Position numbers and translations under genes: made by a program. A stretch of DNA of 64,000 bases, taken from assembly GCA_013115135.1 (NCBI GenBank), contig JABANP010000061.1, forward strand, positions 121,328 through 185,327, written 5' to 3'. Position 1 is the first letter of the stretch, and each line of letters begins with the position of its first letter. The notes beneath the pieces are model-generated. The model worked only from the letters and a program-made list of their open reading frames with translations, had not been told where the DNA came from and searched no databases. The DNA comes from Perkinsus olseni (lineage: Eukaryota > Perkinsozoa > Perkinsida > Perkinsidae). Of the stretch, positions 33,088 to 45,600 are shown piece after piece.

Positions 33088-36000
33088 CTAAGGACATATG
33101 AGACAACTCGACTCACTCCGAAAGAGGATGCGAAACCAGTAACACGCTACTGAGCGACCATCCAGCACTTCAGGTCGATCCCCGCCTTCGCTGAACATAA
33201 TTGTAGCACTAGTACGATGGTGATGATGATGTGGAAGAGTAATAATAATAGCAACATTACTACGAGCGATCAGCTCAGTGATTTCGTCCTCCTCCTTCTT
33301 GTCGTCCTCCGGCAGAGTCCATACGGTAAACCAATCTACATCCGGATGAGGTGGGCATGGGGGAATGTCTCTAATCTCATCCTCGCGGACGCCGATCTTG
33401 ATGCCCTTCCTCTCATGGGAATAAATTAGAAGATTCTGGCAAAGTGCACCCAATCGGAACAGCAAACTTGACAATCGGTACCTGCCAACACAGTATACAA
33501 ACCGCGCTCGCCCGGATGATCGATATCAATACAGACGCCTCCTATTGCCCTTATTACCAGGGGAAGAGTATAACAGTCATGACACTCGGTCGAATGTCCT
33601 TTCCTGTCTCGAAGCACTATGAAGTAGAAGACAAGAACCATAATGTAGAGTAGGGCAGTGAAGACCAGTAGCATGATAACAAAGGTAATCCAATCACGTA
33701 TGATAAGACCTCCTAGGAGGAAGGCTCTCAACCAATCCAGTATAATCGTGAGGAACTGCGAGGACAATGAGAGGGAGAATTTCGTGGCGCGCGGTCATTG
33801 GATGGTAGTACTACCTCCTGTATGAAGTAGGGTTTGAGTACCCAACTGGCGAGATGGAACCAACCTCTAGGGGTGAGGATTTCATACAGATACGTGAACG
33901 TCTTCTTATGTGAAGTAACATCCCACGATTTCACACGTTGACGATACAGCATCGACCTGAGTGGAGAAAATATCCGAGGTTGAAGATGGTAAGATACGTA
34001 CCAGGTATCAGGAGCGTAGGTGGGCACAATGGTCTGAGGTGCTGATATGATCTTGGAGTCATCACGTCGTCTCAGAAGGGACAGTCCCATATAAAGATCT
34101 TCGCCATTGAAGACGGTATCATGCTCATAGAACACCTGCCAACTCATTCCAACGCTTCCTGCACAACACTCGGCCGAACTCACCTCGTCCATGGTCTGCC
34201 GGTCCCATAGTGCAATAGCGCCGTGACAACTGAGGCTCCTTGCCAGAGTTGCCTGGAACAGCTTGTGTACTGCAGCTAGCTTATACTCGACATCCTGACA
34301 CCGGACCAACTGGTTGGGGTGTCCATCGGGTGTCGTTGCAGTAATAGGGGAAGTGAACCGCCTGAAAGGAAGCCTCCATTGGAACTCGAGAGATGACAAT
34401 GAACCGACCTTGATGTTAGGGTTTTGGTCTAACATTTGATGAGGGGATATGCAGGTCAGCCGGCAGGGGTACATCATCATCAATGATTACCGCGTACCTG
34501 TTAGTGAACACTACGACCCCCGACCGAGGCACAGCACTATTACTTAAAGGCTGGGACTCTGCCACATCTATGAAGGAATGGTATCCAATATTTATTACAC
34601 CAATAGAAGGCAAACGTCTTGTTACCCTCGGGTACGAAAAGGTAGTTAATATCAGGATGCACCTGATGGAAGCGTTCCCCCCTCACACGAGTTGGGGGAT
34701 TTTTACTACTACCTGCTGGGTGGCCCATTGGGTCTCATCAAAAGGCTTGGCATCACGTCCATTATCACACACGAAGATGTGGGTGGGCGGGAACACCATC
34801 AGGGCAGCTCTCAGAGTGCCAGTGAAAACGTCATACCTGAAAAGTGAATGAAACCCCCCGAGGAATGAAGGAAAGAGGCCCCACCTCTCCTCAGTCATGG
34901 CAGAGTTATGACAAGCAATAAGCAAGCAGACGTCCCTCGTCATGGCTTGTTCTAGTACCTGACACGAGGATGATGATGTCGTCGGACCCAGACCAGAGGC
35001 AACAATATTACAAAGTCAACTGTCGCCGAGTCTTCACTTTCGAAGTCACTCCCGGCATCCAACATCACTCAAATTATCAGCACCATCGAGTGGTAGTAGA
35101 GTCTTGCGCTGAGCTGTTGGCTGGTCTGCCGGGGCCTCGGGGACAGCTGCTCCCATGGCCGGCTCTTTGCCCGCCTCCTTCAGAGGGACCGACTCCTCGC
35201 CGTAACCCTCACCTGCAGTCTCCTTGAGCTCCTCTTGCATATGACGAGAGAAGACCTAAAATTGCACAGTCAGGATCGAACCCGCGACCTGTCGCATAGC
35301 AACCCATGGAGTTAACCACTAGACCATCTCCCACTTACTGGAGGCTTAGGCCACTTGACGACACATGCGGCCGCAAAGAAGAGTACCACATCCAACAACA
35401 CATCCAGGAAGATAATCCAATCCAAAGCAGATACAGCATTCCAAATAGAGACCACACCAACGAAGGCTTCATACAGGGTCTCTTGGGAATGCATATTTTG
35501 AGGAGAGAAATATAGAATACAGTATTGAGAAACGATAATAAGAATGATGAAGAAACCATTGAGTAGTAGTGTACCTAGAAAGGGCTTCATGGACGCCACC
35601 ATGCCGTATTGATAGTTATCAACGTACGGAAGTGCTCCTTGGCAACAAATCTTGCTTTCTTGTCTTTTCCTAACGTCCGGTACTGCTCAATCCGCCGTTG
35701 CCATGCGGATGACTCGAAACGCTTCCGAGGATCCCGAGACTCCCTGAAACAATGAACACGGGCATGCACGCTTCTATACCACACCTTCACCAAATCGTCC
35801 CCCCTTACAATCTGCTCTTGAACCCTCCCTTGGTTATCTGCTCGCTGTACTCGCTGGCGGTCATGCCCGGATAGCCTCCAATCCTGAAAATCCAAAAATC
35901 ATCAAAAACAATCACAAGCACCTCATTACGTTGACATCATCGGGCTGTTAACAGTCGGCGTGACAACAGATCCAGCAGCCCTCGCGCTCTGACCCGCTGA

Positions 36001-37196
36001 CGCAGTAAGGTCGCCACCCCACAGAGAGGAATTTGGGGTCCAGCGAGTACATGTACCGGGCCTCGTCCGCCCACCTCTGCTCCGACCTGTTCTCGAAGGA
36101 ACCTGCCAAAACAGCAACTGAGCAGGTCGATACCGTGTCTGGCACGCACTTCCGCTTAGCAGGCAACTCAACGTCCATCCTTGCTTTGCCTTCCGCCTGC
36201 TCCTGCTTCAAACCCTTTTCCGTAGCCCTCAGACCAAACTCGGAAATGAACCAAAATACAATCATAAATACAGTGGCTACAATAATGCCTCTCATAACCA
36301 AGATATTAGAAGGAGTTACTCTAAACTGGCGGCCACAAAAAGGACCAACTTCAACCTAAGATACGCCACTCCTGACCGGACCTCCCACAGATCATGATAT
36401 TACCTTATAGCAGTCCACCGTCTGCGAGAAGGTCTGGCTGGCGACATATATATTACACTGCTCGTTATCAGCAATCTCCGTAGTGTCCTTATTGATAGTA
36501 CCAGGATAAGGGCAGTTCTCGTTGGTGTCAGCGGTACGGCACATGTACGTGCATTGGTTCACCGAGTAGCACATGATATCATCCTCGCTCTCGTGAGGTA
36601 AGATGCACCTCTCCAGAGCGTCTTCAGGCTTGGTTCCGTACGGAACAGTGATACCAGCCTTTTGCATGTTGTACGCAGTCTCATAGTTGTAGGCGATGGC
36701 CATGCGGCAAGTCCTACCAGAAAATTCCCTATTCTGGATTTTGAACGACTCGGCTAGGCTGGGGCAGTCATAGATCGGCCAAGAATTGGTCGTAGGGTCG
36801 TAAATCCACATAATGCCCTCGCAATACCTGAGAAGTGATGACCGTCGATGGCGATGCGACCAACAACGTAGTGGTCAATAGACTGCCTCAGCTGAGCTAC
36901 CCAGGATCCCCTCCTAGACGTCAAATTCAATCCTGAAGCGCTCTCGGAATTCAGGAGAGGCAGCAGTCTATTGAGCACTCCCTCGGACTCTGAACTTACC
37001 AGGTCATCGCGACGAAGGCACATACGACGAGGGTGACGGTCAAGACGAGAATACGACCGAAGATCGGGCAGATCGGGGCGCCGTGAACCTGCAAGTGGAT
37101 GGCTGATGAGAGGCACCAACGACTGGATCTGCTTACCTTTGGCACCACATACCGCTGCTGTGGCGATTCGACGGTTGCTGTGTTGTCGGTCGCCAT
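33088..37196 (-). CDS. Multi-pass family-2 glycosyltransferase (chitin/hyaluronan-synthase-like)
   Basis: Starts MATDNTATVESPQQRYVVPK (37196-37137). Exon 2 (37088-37000) is a membrane segment with ILVLTVTLVVCAFVAMT. A Cys-rich outer domain follows (36811-36415; CILPHESEDDIMCYS, QCTYMC), then membrane segments MRGIIVATVFMIVFWFISEF and GTLLLNGFFIILIIVSQYCI. The GT2 core reads VCLLIACHNSA, FVCDNGRDAKPFDETQ, LFVPEGNKTFAFYW, YAVIIDDDVPLPADLHIP (metal-binding Asp), HGAIALWDR, GEDLYMGLSL (catalytic Asp) and the product-binding RQRVKSW. C-terminal membrane helices include ITFVIMLLVFTALLYIMVLV. It probably makes a cell-wall or surface polysaccharide from a UDP-sugar; the product is not predictable. 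Many introns are 45-83 nt; two are mobile-unit-like. Frame joins near 35625 and 33487 were not clean and the stop is uncertain. Confidence 0.8.
33756..33814 (-). repeat. Intron with GCGCG core (antisense), 59 nt
   Basis: Joins LKPYFIQE to FLTIILDWL in the GT2 gene, phase 0. Read in gene direction: gtagtactaccat, then gaccgcgcgccacgaaattc, then tcctcgcag. The core is the reverse complement of aatttcgtggcgcgcggtc. Confidence 0.85.
35256..35338 (-). repeat. tRNA-like intron, sense, 83 nt
   Basis: In gene direction: gtaagtgggagatggtctag, an A-box tggtctagtggtta, a region ttgctatgcgacagg, the B-box gcgggttcgatcctg and the acceptor caattttag. It joins VVKWPKPP to VFSRHMQEEL in the GT2 gene. The unit has tRNA layout from D-arm to T-arm; the splice sites lie at its ends. 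Confidence 0.9.
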
Positions 37197-39607
37197 GAGA
37201 AGGTAATAGCTTTAAGGGTTGTTAGAGATGATACAGAAGAAGGGCACAAGCAGAACTGAAGAGTAATAAAAATCACGAAAAAAGTCTTAAAATAGGAAAT
37301 TTTCATGAAATAATAATGATGAAAAATACTACCATCTAAATAGTAACGAAGAAAAAGTTAATGAAACGAGCCGCGAAGAAGTTGATGATGACCGGTCGAC
37401 GACACGAGTTCGGTCGGAAAGCTTCATCAACACAATCGTTAAGCTAGTAAACATCACAACCGAGCCACAGGCCATTCTTTTCTGACACCTCTAGCTGTCG
37501 AAGACGCATGAGTGGCACTGATTGGAGAGAGAGGGGAGATCGAGCTATAAAGGTCGCGAAAATGACCATTGTACTAGCTTAAAAAAATTTGGTAATACCA
37601 AATTTTGGCGAAAAATTAGAACTCTAAAAGGAATATATTCAAACGACGGAGGTGAGCGGTCATTAATCTTCTGAGAACATCCGGCAGGAAGAATGGGGTC
37701 CACCACTTCCCCAATCACGAAGAAACAACAACAGTGATTGAAACGGAGGATCTGTGCTAAACTCCACTTAACCACACTTGCATGACTTGCATTTCCTCAA
37801 CGCTATTGCGAAGGTAGTCTGAATGCTATACGGAGTATTCAGAAGAAATGTGGAAATTTTTCACTTCTGGGGAATCCCCGTTCAGTGAACGGGAGTGGGG
37901 AAGTGAACCTTCGGCTAACCTGTGAACCGCTTCGGTCGGGAGTGAACGGGAGTGGGAGTGACTGGACATTCCCAGTGGGGATGTCCAGTCACTCCCCTTG
38001 TGTCTCGTGCCAGAGCCTTGACTCATTCTACGTCGTTTGAAGTCGCTTATTGCTCGGTGTGCTGGCTGCGTGGCTCAGTGGCGATTTCAGAAGCAATTCT
38101 TGATCGAACTTTTTATTGAAAGAAGAACGCATCAGTGATGGAGCATTTGGGAAGTGTCTTCTTGATGAGCATTGACAACCTTCAAACTGAGCAGAAGACT
38201 CTGAGGGTGCTAGAAGGCTCCTTCGTTCGGTTTTTTTCCTTGTTCTAATATCCGTACTCCCGCTTGGGTCGTGTTCAACCGTCCTTGGATGGTACAAGTA
38301 ACACAACGCTGCGTTCGTTTGGGACACGTACCTGCAAGATTCCAAAGCTCTTCGTCAAAACCAAATTTTGCAGTTTTCCTACGGCTATACGGCAGCTACA
38401 ACTGAGTCTTTTTGCGTGATGCTCATCATCATCCAGTTGAGGGGAAGAACTCACTGCACGCGTAGATGAAACTGGAAGGGAAAGTTCACGATAATTCGTG
38501 GATCGAGCCTGGCCGACGGATACAAAATTAAGCGTACCTTAAGATGGTCGCGAAAGCAGGAGCAGAAGGGGAAGTCGTTCAAACTAAGTCCCTGGATGCA
38601 GCTATTCCCTTCGCTGAGACAATGCCTGTTTATCGGGCGTTGGACTTCAAACTCACAAGTACATGAATGGCGACGGGTGTTAAGAATCATCTCTTCCAAA
38701 GAACCCGAATGTCGAACCCTCTTAGGGGTGCCTTTCGTCGCAATAGGCATGCCAAGGCACACAGGAGTCGATGATAAGACTCCCTCAGCAAGATCTTGTG
38801 GTCAGCTTCCGACCCTCGAAACAATGTTCATCTCTGGTGCGGCTTTTGGGTGGAGCTAGGTACCGAGGGGGTCCACTCGTACCACGCCTTCCATTCATCG
38901 TAGTTTCGCTTCTCGTATGCTCTCTTGAAGAGCATCAAGAGTTGCGTGTAGGTTGAGACCCCTGAACTCCGTAAGGTCGATCAGGAATACCCGGGTCGGG
39001 CCATCCTTGAGAAGACTGATGGCGCCGAGCGAATGCTTCCTGTGACAACTTTTCAACCGCTCAAAAAGTATCTTTTTTTTGTCTAGCGCACGCTTCAACC
39101 TCCGGGAGCTACCAAAGCTATGCATCCCGTTGCGTAGAACCGAGTATCTTCCCTGATTAGCATTACGGGAGCTGCCTTTTCCTTAATTGAAGCTACCAAG
39201 AGAAAAGTAGTGCTTCGTCCACTGAAATCTATCCACAAGTGCTCTACAAAATCTTGAGCTGGAGTCCAACACCCAAACCAGCCTGTTTACACCGAGAGTG
39301 CTCATTTCCTGAGACCTTCTCCCCACTAACCAATGCACAGAAGAAGCGATAGCGCTCCTGGGCGAGGAAGAGAAAACAGACGGGCGACGGCGCCTGATAT
39401 TTCCGCGGATGTCGCTAACAGCTGTCCGCAAAGTCATGGCCCGAAACCCCTATGGGAGAGCATCTAAGGAAGTCGCCGTTTGAGGTTGACCTCCGCGAGA
39501 GGGCCCATCACCGTCGGCCCGTCGACGGGTAGTCGATGGTATAACCTCCTAAGTGGAATACCACACCAAACGCAACTCTCAATCACTCATCAACGCCATC
39601 CTCATCA
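37197..39607. other. No recognisable gene; hairpin-rich
   Basis: Minus-strand frames at 38028-38345, 38451-38762, 38895-39125 and 39183-39437 are longer than chance in places but share no splice structure or motif. The 19-mer tttctgacacctctagct occurs at about 37481 and again at 41497, and tgcatttcctcaacgc at 37788 and 49803, which suggests dispersed repeats. A strong hairpin lies at 37954-37996. Confidence 0.35.
37954..37996. repeat. Perfect 16-bp inverted repeat, 11-nt loop
   Basis: gggagtgactggacat (37954-37969) pairs with atgtccagtcactccc (37981-37996). Neighbouring 'gtgaacgggagtgggga' boxes repeat part of the arm. Could be the end of a palindromic mobile element or a structural hairpin. 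Confidence 0.85.
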
Positions 39608-42600
39608 TCATGACTGAGCGAATGTGATGCCAACAGACTCCAATCGGTCGGCCAGGAACTCGGCCACCGAATCTGGAAGGCATCATACGCGAGCGAAAAT
39701 TACGTCAACCGACTCACCGTTCGCAGGCTGGTGGTCAACAATGGTTCGACATAGCGATTTCAGCGTAGCTATCAAGTGCTGCTGCTGTTCTTCAACGCCG
39801 CTCAGGCGAGCAGCAGTGGCCGCTACCTCCGACTAAAAGGCACCGAGAGGGCTTCCATCAGGCCAACGCGAACGAAGTCACCTCCTGTTTCAGATTGCCG
39901 CTTTGAATGGCTGAAGCGACTCTCTCCTGCATCGCCTCCAAGCTTCGGGACGCTCGCCCTATCTTGGCCGACCCCTCAGTGAGATCACGGGACAGGCGGT
40001 TCTGAACCAGAGAAAGATAACCCATCTCTCCGAAGCAAGAGGGAACACGGGTGAAGGCAAAAATCCGAGGAACTCCCGCGCAGCATCAGTAAAACGACAG
40101 AAAAAACCCTGGAAATTGGAAAACCCGAAACCCGAAGATGCGTCCTTAGAATTTGTACTTCTCCTTCGGATTTAGGACCGACCCCAGGAGGGCTCACCTT
40201 GGCGTCAACGAGCCGTGCAATCTTGGCCCGCAAATGACGGGAATCTTCGATCATCTGCAACTTCCTCGCTTCATCAGCATCAGCGATAGCCGTTAAATCA
40301 GCCATGCGCTTCTTCTTTTTGTGCAGCACCTGAGCAAGTTGCAGAATGACCCTCTCCGAATGTACCAATTCGACCGCACCTCGCTTGCGTGCCGAAGTTG
40401 GCGCTCCAACGCATCGCCCTCGCCCAACACTAAAGAAGAAGAATAATCTAACGCTATCATAATTCCATACCATAAATAGAGATAATAGTACTAAAATATA
40501 TATTATTACTCGATGGATCAATACATAACAGTACCAAGATCAGTAATAATGGATAAACAGCGAATGGCTCCAAAAGGTCAGCAGGTCACCTTTCTCGTCT
40601 TTCCTCCTCTCACGTTCGCCAGTACTCTTCAAACCAGCTTTGTATCTGTCGAAAGCGCGCGCCCGCTTGATCGATAGTGATAAAAGGAATCTGTGCCCAC
40701 TTCTGATTGCTGTTGATCAGATATCCCAAAGAATTTTCCAAGCCATGCAACTCCTGCTCGGCAATTCTGATTTTCCGATCGATCTCGTCGCCTTCCCGCT
40801 GCAAAGAATCCTTCATCTGCGCAGCTTTCAGCACAAAATAAGCCTGCGACCTGCCAGAGATACCCAACTAACCGCCAAAGACCCCTTTTTCACGAGCGAA
40901 GACTCTGAAGCCTGGGAAAATAAGATAACGGCTGTAGCGAGAAATGCCGAAGCGGCGAATCTTCACAGCAGCAGACTTGTGAAGCAAGCATGAAACGAAT
41001 GATGAGCCGGAAGAGAGGAAACTTCGATAACGAGTTGATATGAGTAGGGAGAGGCGTTCCGAGAATCAAATCTGACTTCCTCGGTGATGATGGGACCGAG
41101 TCAGAAATTATAAAGGATACTAACGAGACGAGCAGCATTACGCGTATCTTCATCAGCAGCGCGGCAAGCATCGAGCGAAATTGATACTCACAGTGATACC
41201 ACATTTTTCACAGCAGATGAGCGAGGGTTTGATCTGTGTGATGTACTACTTCTCCTCCCCTCCGTCCCCATCAGCCATCATCGCCTTCCGGCGTTGTACC
41301 ATCCCGTCGAACCTACGGTCATGACAGATGAACTCAGGCATCGTCCGTCGCGCGATGTGACGCTTCCAGAAAAGCTATTCCGATAGCGAGTCTATCGTCC
41401 AACGACCGACGGAGGCGCTTAGTAGAGAACGCCCCAAAAATAACCAGCAAGAGCACGACCGCACGCTGATGATCCTAATCACAAAGTCGTTCACTTTCTG
41501 ACACCTCTAGCTTCGTCCATGATCGCCCTCCCGGTCCCGCGACTCACTTCGCCTTTATGTTGTATATTTTCTGTTTGCGCTCCGCGAGTTGCATTTGCAA
41601 CGCTTGCTTCTGTTCATTAACCAGTCTCAGCTCAGTGCGAAGTTCTTCGCAAATAATGTGCAACTGGTAGGTACACACAACTTCCATCCCAAAGACCCAG
41701 GTTCAATCCCTGGCAGAGATATTTTACCTCTTGTTCCTTTTCTTGGAACTCCAACTGCATCTGCATTTTCCTATTCTCGGCTGCAACGACATTTTCCACC
41801 AGCTCTAGCAGGGGTGCCTTCAAGCGCTGCACTTCCAACTTCAGACTCTCCCTCTGCGCCGCCGCTTCGTCACGTTCATCTATGTCAAATTGCGTTGAGG
41901 AAATGCAAGTGTCCAAGATGAGCTACTCTTCTTCTGCGTGTCCTCTCGAGCTGTCATTTCTATTTCCCTTTCCAAGTCCTTCACTCGTTCCTCATTTTCC
42001 TGAGAACCCAAATCGCCGCAGACTGCCTCGAAAAGTGACAACGCACCTTCTCGACCGCTCGAGCGTTGGCCAGGCGTTTCTTAGCCTCCCTCACTTCTCC
42101 CTTCCTGCTGTTTGATCTGTCTACTCAGCAGCTGCAAGAGACTCTGAAGCAGACAATGTCCGTACCATCTCTTGAGTAATTCAGGACCCCATCCGCAGCC
42201 AGTTGTGCAGTAAATCATAAACACAGCGATGGGAAAACCCGTGACGATTAAATCACAGACTATGAGAAACAAGTCATCTTCAGATGTCTCGAAGGAATAC
42301 CCCGCATTCACTGCAACGCTGGAGAACCTTCCTTCTCCCTTCAAGAGTTGATGTCTCTCCCGCCCAGCGACAACCAAAGTGTAATGGCGAACAGGCACCC
42401 GGAAGTGAACCACTCCTCACGACGATAAAACCCCAAACTCAAGGGGTTCTCTACTATTCACAAACGCACGAAGATGGACACCCGAACGAAGCCATTCCGC
42501 GTTTGCTAAGACGGCTCGTAACGGCGACTGACCTGCTGTTCCTGAAGCTGCCCTTCGTAGTTGGTGATCTTCCGATTCAACTCTTCCTTCTCTTCAACGC

Positions 42601-45600
42601 TCCTCTCACCGCTGATTCGGGCCACTTTACGCTGCATCAATTGACACTCGAAATCGACGTTGTAAAGCAGCTCCTGAAAGGCGGAGCGAAGCACCTCACA
42701 GCAGTTGTATAAAATCGCAACAAAAATCACCGAAAAGAGCGACGATACTTCCTGCCAGATCGAAGACTGAAGTTTGCCGAGGCAGGCTTCTACGGGCTCC
42801 CCAACGACGACTCCTGGCTGGGTAGGGGGATGAGGATTCGACTGCGGCGACACCACCACACGAAAGCGCTACGGTGCTCACGGAGAGTTCAACGCCCTAC
42901 TAAGGGCGAAAACGTCATTCCTGCCCGCCCCCTCCCGCTCGCCTTCCTCATCGAATGAAGACCAACTATGACCCGTACTGCCGAATGTCAACCCCGCTCC
43001 GGATGTTTTGGTATTGCTCACGACGAAATGCTGCATATAATAAGACCACGTATTTAACGTAAATACCAAGCATCACTTTATCATTGTAAAAGGTATTATT
43101 TATTTCAATTAAAGAAACTAAGATTCTCCAGGCCTGCACAACACTCCACAAGATACTCAGGATGGTATCTTACGGTTTCATATAACTTAACCGGATAGAA
43201 GTATCAATAAAACAGCGCCCATCCTCCCGCTAACCTGCTGCCGTTGACGCTCAGCATCGACCTTCGATATCCGAGACTTCACATTCTTAATCGCACTCTG
43301 AAGGCCCGAGATCTCTCCAAGTTTAGTAGTCTCGTTTTCTCGCTCTGTCACAAGAACAGGTGGGTAATCCAAAGGTCCCCGGTTCGATCCCCGGCTGGGA
43401 CATCTATTACCTTTATAAAGTTCCTGTTGCGTCTTGAACAGGTCCTCCTTCGCTAACTTCAGCTGCTGCTCCAGTTCCCCTGCCCTCTCCACAGCCTTCC
43501 CCATCATCTCCTCAGCTTCCCTCGCAACCTCCTCCTGAGACAATTTCGTGGCGCGTGACTCCACTCTAACGCTCGTTGAGGGAATTTTCCGCTTCCGAAA
43601 AAAACAGGCCCGAAAAATCATTAAAATTCAATCGTAAAATGCATATGTACTCATCCCTCTAATGTGAAGTATGTGAAGTAGATAGCCAGTCACAGAAAAC
43701 AGAAGAAAAAATAACAGCACTTGTTTCATACCACTCCATCTCCAACTCTCGCGAAATTCAAACGAGGGAGCTCCGACGCACTCTAACCGTGTGAATAATC
43801 CTCCTGCCCGTCCTTGCCCTCACCTTGTTCATCTTAGATTGCTCAACCTCAGACTTCTTCTTCTCCTCCACGGCGAGTCTCTTCCTCAGATTTGCTACCT
43901 TCAACGGACGAAGTCCCATGATGGAATTTCCATCACCAATCACATGCGATGATGTTTTCAACACTGACATCCCAATTTCTGATATTTCACCAAAAAAATA
44001 TCACCAAAAATATCTTCAAAAATCGAAAATTCCGACAGCACAAGCGGCAACAGGCTCCGGTCAACAGCTTACTTTTTTCTTCTGTTCTTCAACCCGCTGC
44101 TCCCATTGCTCGATTTCCACTCGTTTCTGATTCTCCTCCGCCTTCGCCGCGTTGAGCTCTGCGCGCACAACTTCAACCTGTCCGAGACGACAAGGTCGTC
44201 GAAGATGCTTTGACCGGAGGAATCTTTTGGCTGCGGTAATTCTACCTCATCCTTTAAGCAGCTCGACCTCCTCCCTAACCTTAAGATTCTCTAATCGTAG
44301 CATACCGAGCTCCCGGTCAGTCAAAGATACCAAAGATTCTTTCTGGAAAAAACCGTGAAATACTGGAACAGTAAAAACCGTCAGTTCTTCATCACCTCTT
44401 TAATAGATTTTTCGTAATTGTCATCGATTTTACGTAAGTCAGAAATCTTCAATTCTTTTTCCTTGTGACGCTTGCTCTCTTGAGCGTGCCTGAACGGTAA
44501 GCAAAATCTTCACTGCGCCACGAAATTCGACCTTCAACCGAGGACTCCGCAGGTGAAGGTCGAATTTCGTGGAGTGGAGATACTAAGCAGGCCAGACCGC
44601 ACTGCGAAGAAAATCTAAAGTTCACCATCCGCATGATACGCTTGGAAAGATTCTCCCCACTCACTGCTCGCCAAGGGCAATCAGTTCCTGATCTTTCCGC
44701 TTGTTTGCATCCACTCCCGCCTCCCAAGCCGCCAGGTCACTAAAAATAACAACAAAATAGAGCACCTGGGGATCGAACCCGGGACCTGTTACGCAGCCCT
44801 GGCCTCGGTCGCCTGCTCGAGCTGTTGACTTATTTTGTTCATCTCTATTTGCATCGCCTCCGTCTCCGTTGCCTGATGGAACAAGGCATTATCGAAAGCA
44901 GAAGGTCAATCCATGAGGAATATCTCACAAGATACTCCCGACCTCTTCTGAATATGGCCAGGATGAAAGATATCTCACAAAGATATGCCACAGAACCCTC
45001 TATCAGGGAGTACCACTCGACCCCTAATCGTCCAGCATCTACGTCGACGCCCTTGCACGCCTTCTTCCGAAATTTTTTTCTTTCATGATCACACTTCAGC
45101 ATAAATTGCTCCTCGACAAGCCACCAATGGTACGATTTTTCCCACGGAATCTCCACCCGCAACTCCCCGAGTTCACATCACTCACTATTTCGGAAAAAAT
45201 TATCTCATCCATAAAATTCCTATTATTTTCCCCAACAGTCTACCCAAAAAAATACCCCTCCCCGAAATCAAAACGGCTCGAGCACGTCATAATCCCAGTG
45301 AAAGATTCACCCTAAAACTCACCCGATCGCTCAATTCCTGCTTGGTGTCATGGATCCTCTTCAGGACCTCTTCGAGCTCCTTCCGTAGATTCTTCACCTG
45401 AGTCCGATACGCAAATTCGCACGAACATAACAAGTATCTTTTGCGAGTCTATTTTCAAGTTCATCAGTTCTGTTGAAAATTAGTTTCCATCTTCACCGCT
45501 TCACTACGGCTGACTCTAATACGCCGGTAGATTTTACGATCATCCTCATCATCGCATCGGCGCAAAAATCGCCAAAAATTTGACTCGAGATCACCGGGTT

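Noticed and set aside
34418..34442. A 25-nt intron in the GT2 gene (gttagacc...catcaag)
   Set aside because: It would keep the frame but is shorter than all other introns here. The junction is left open and not claimed.
37954..37996. Rho-independent terminator
   Set aside because: Eukaryotic context, no T-run after the stem, and no gene ending at this place.
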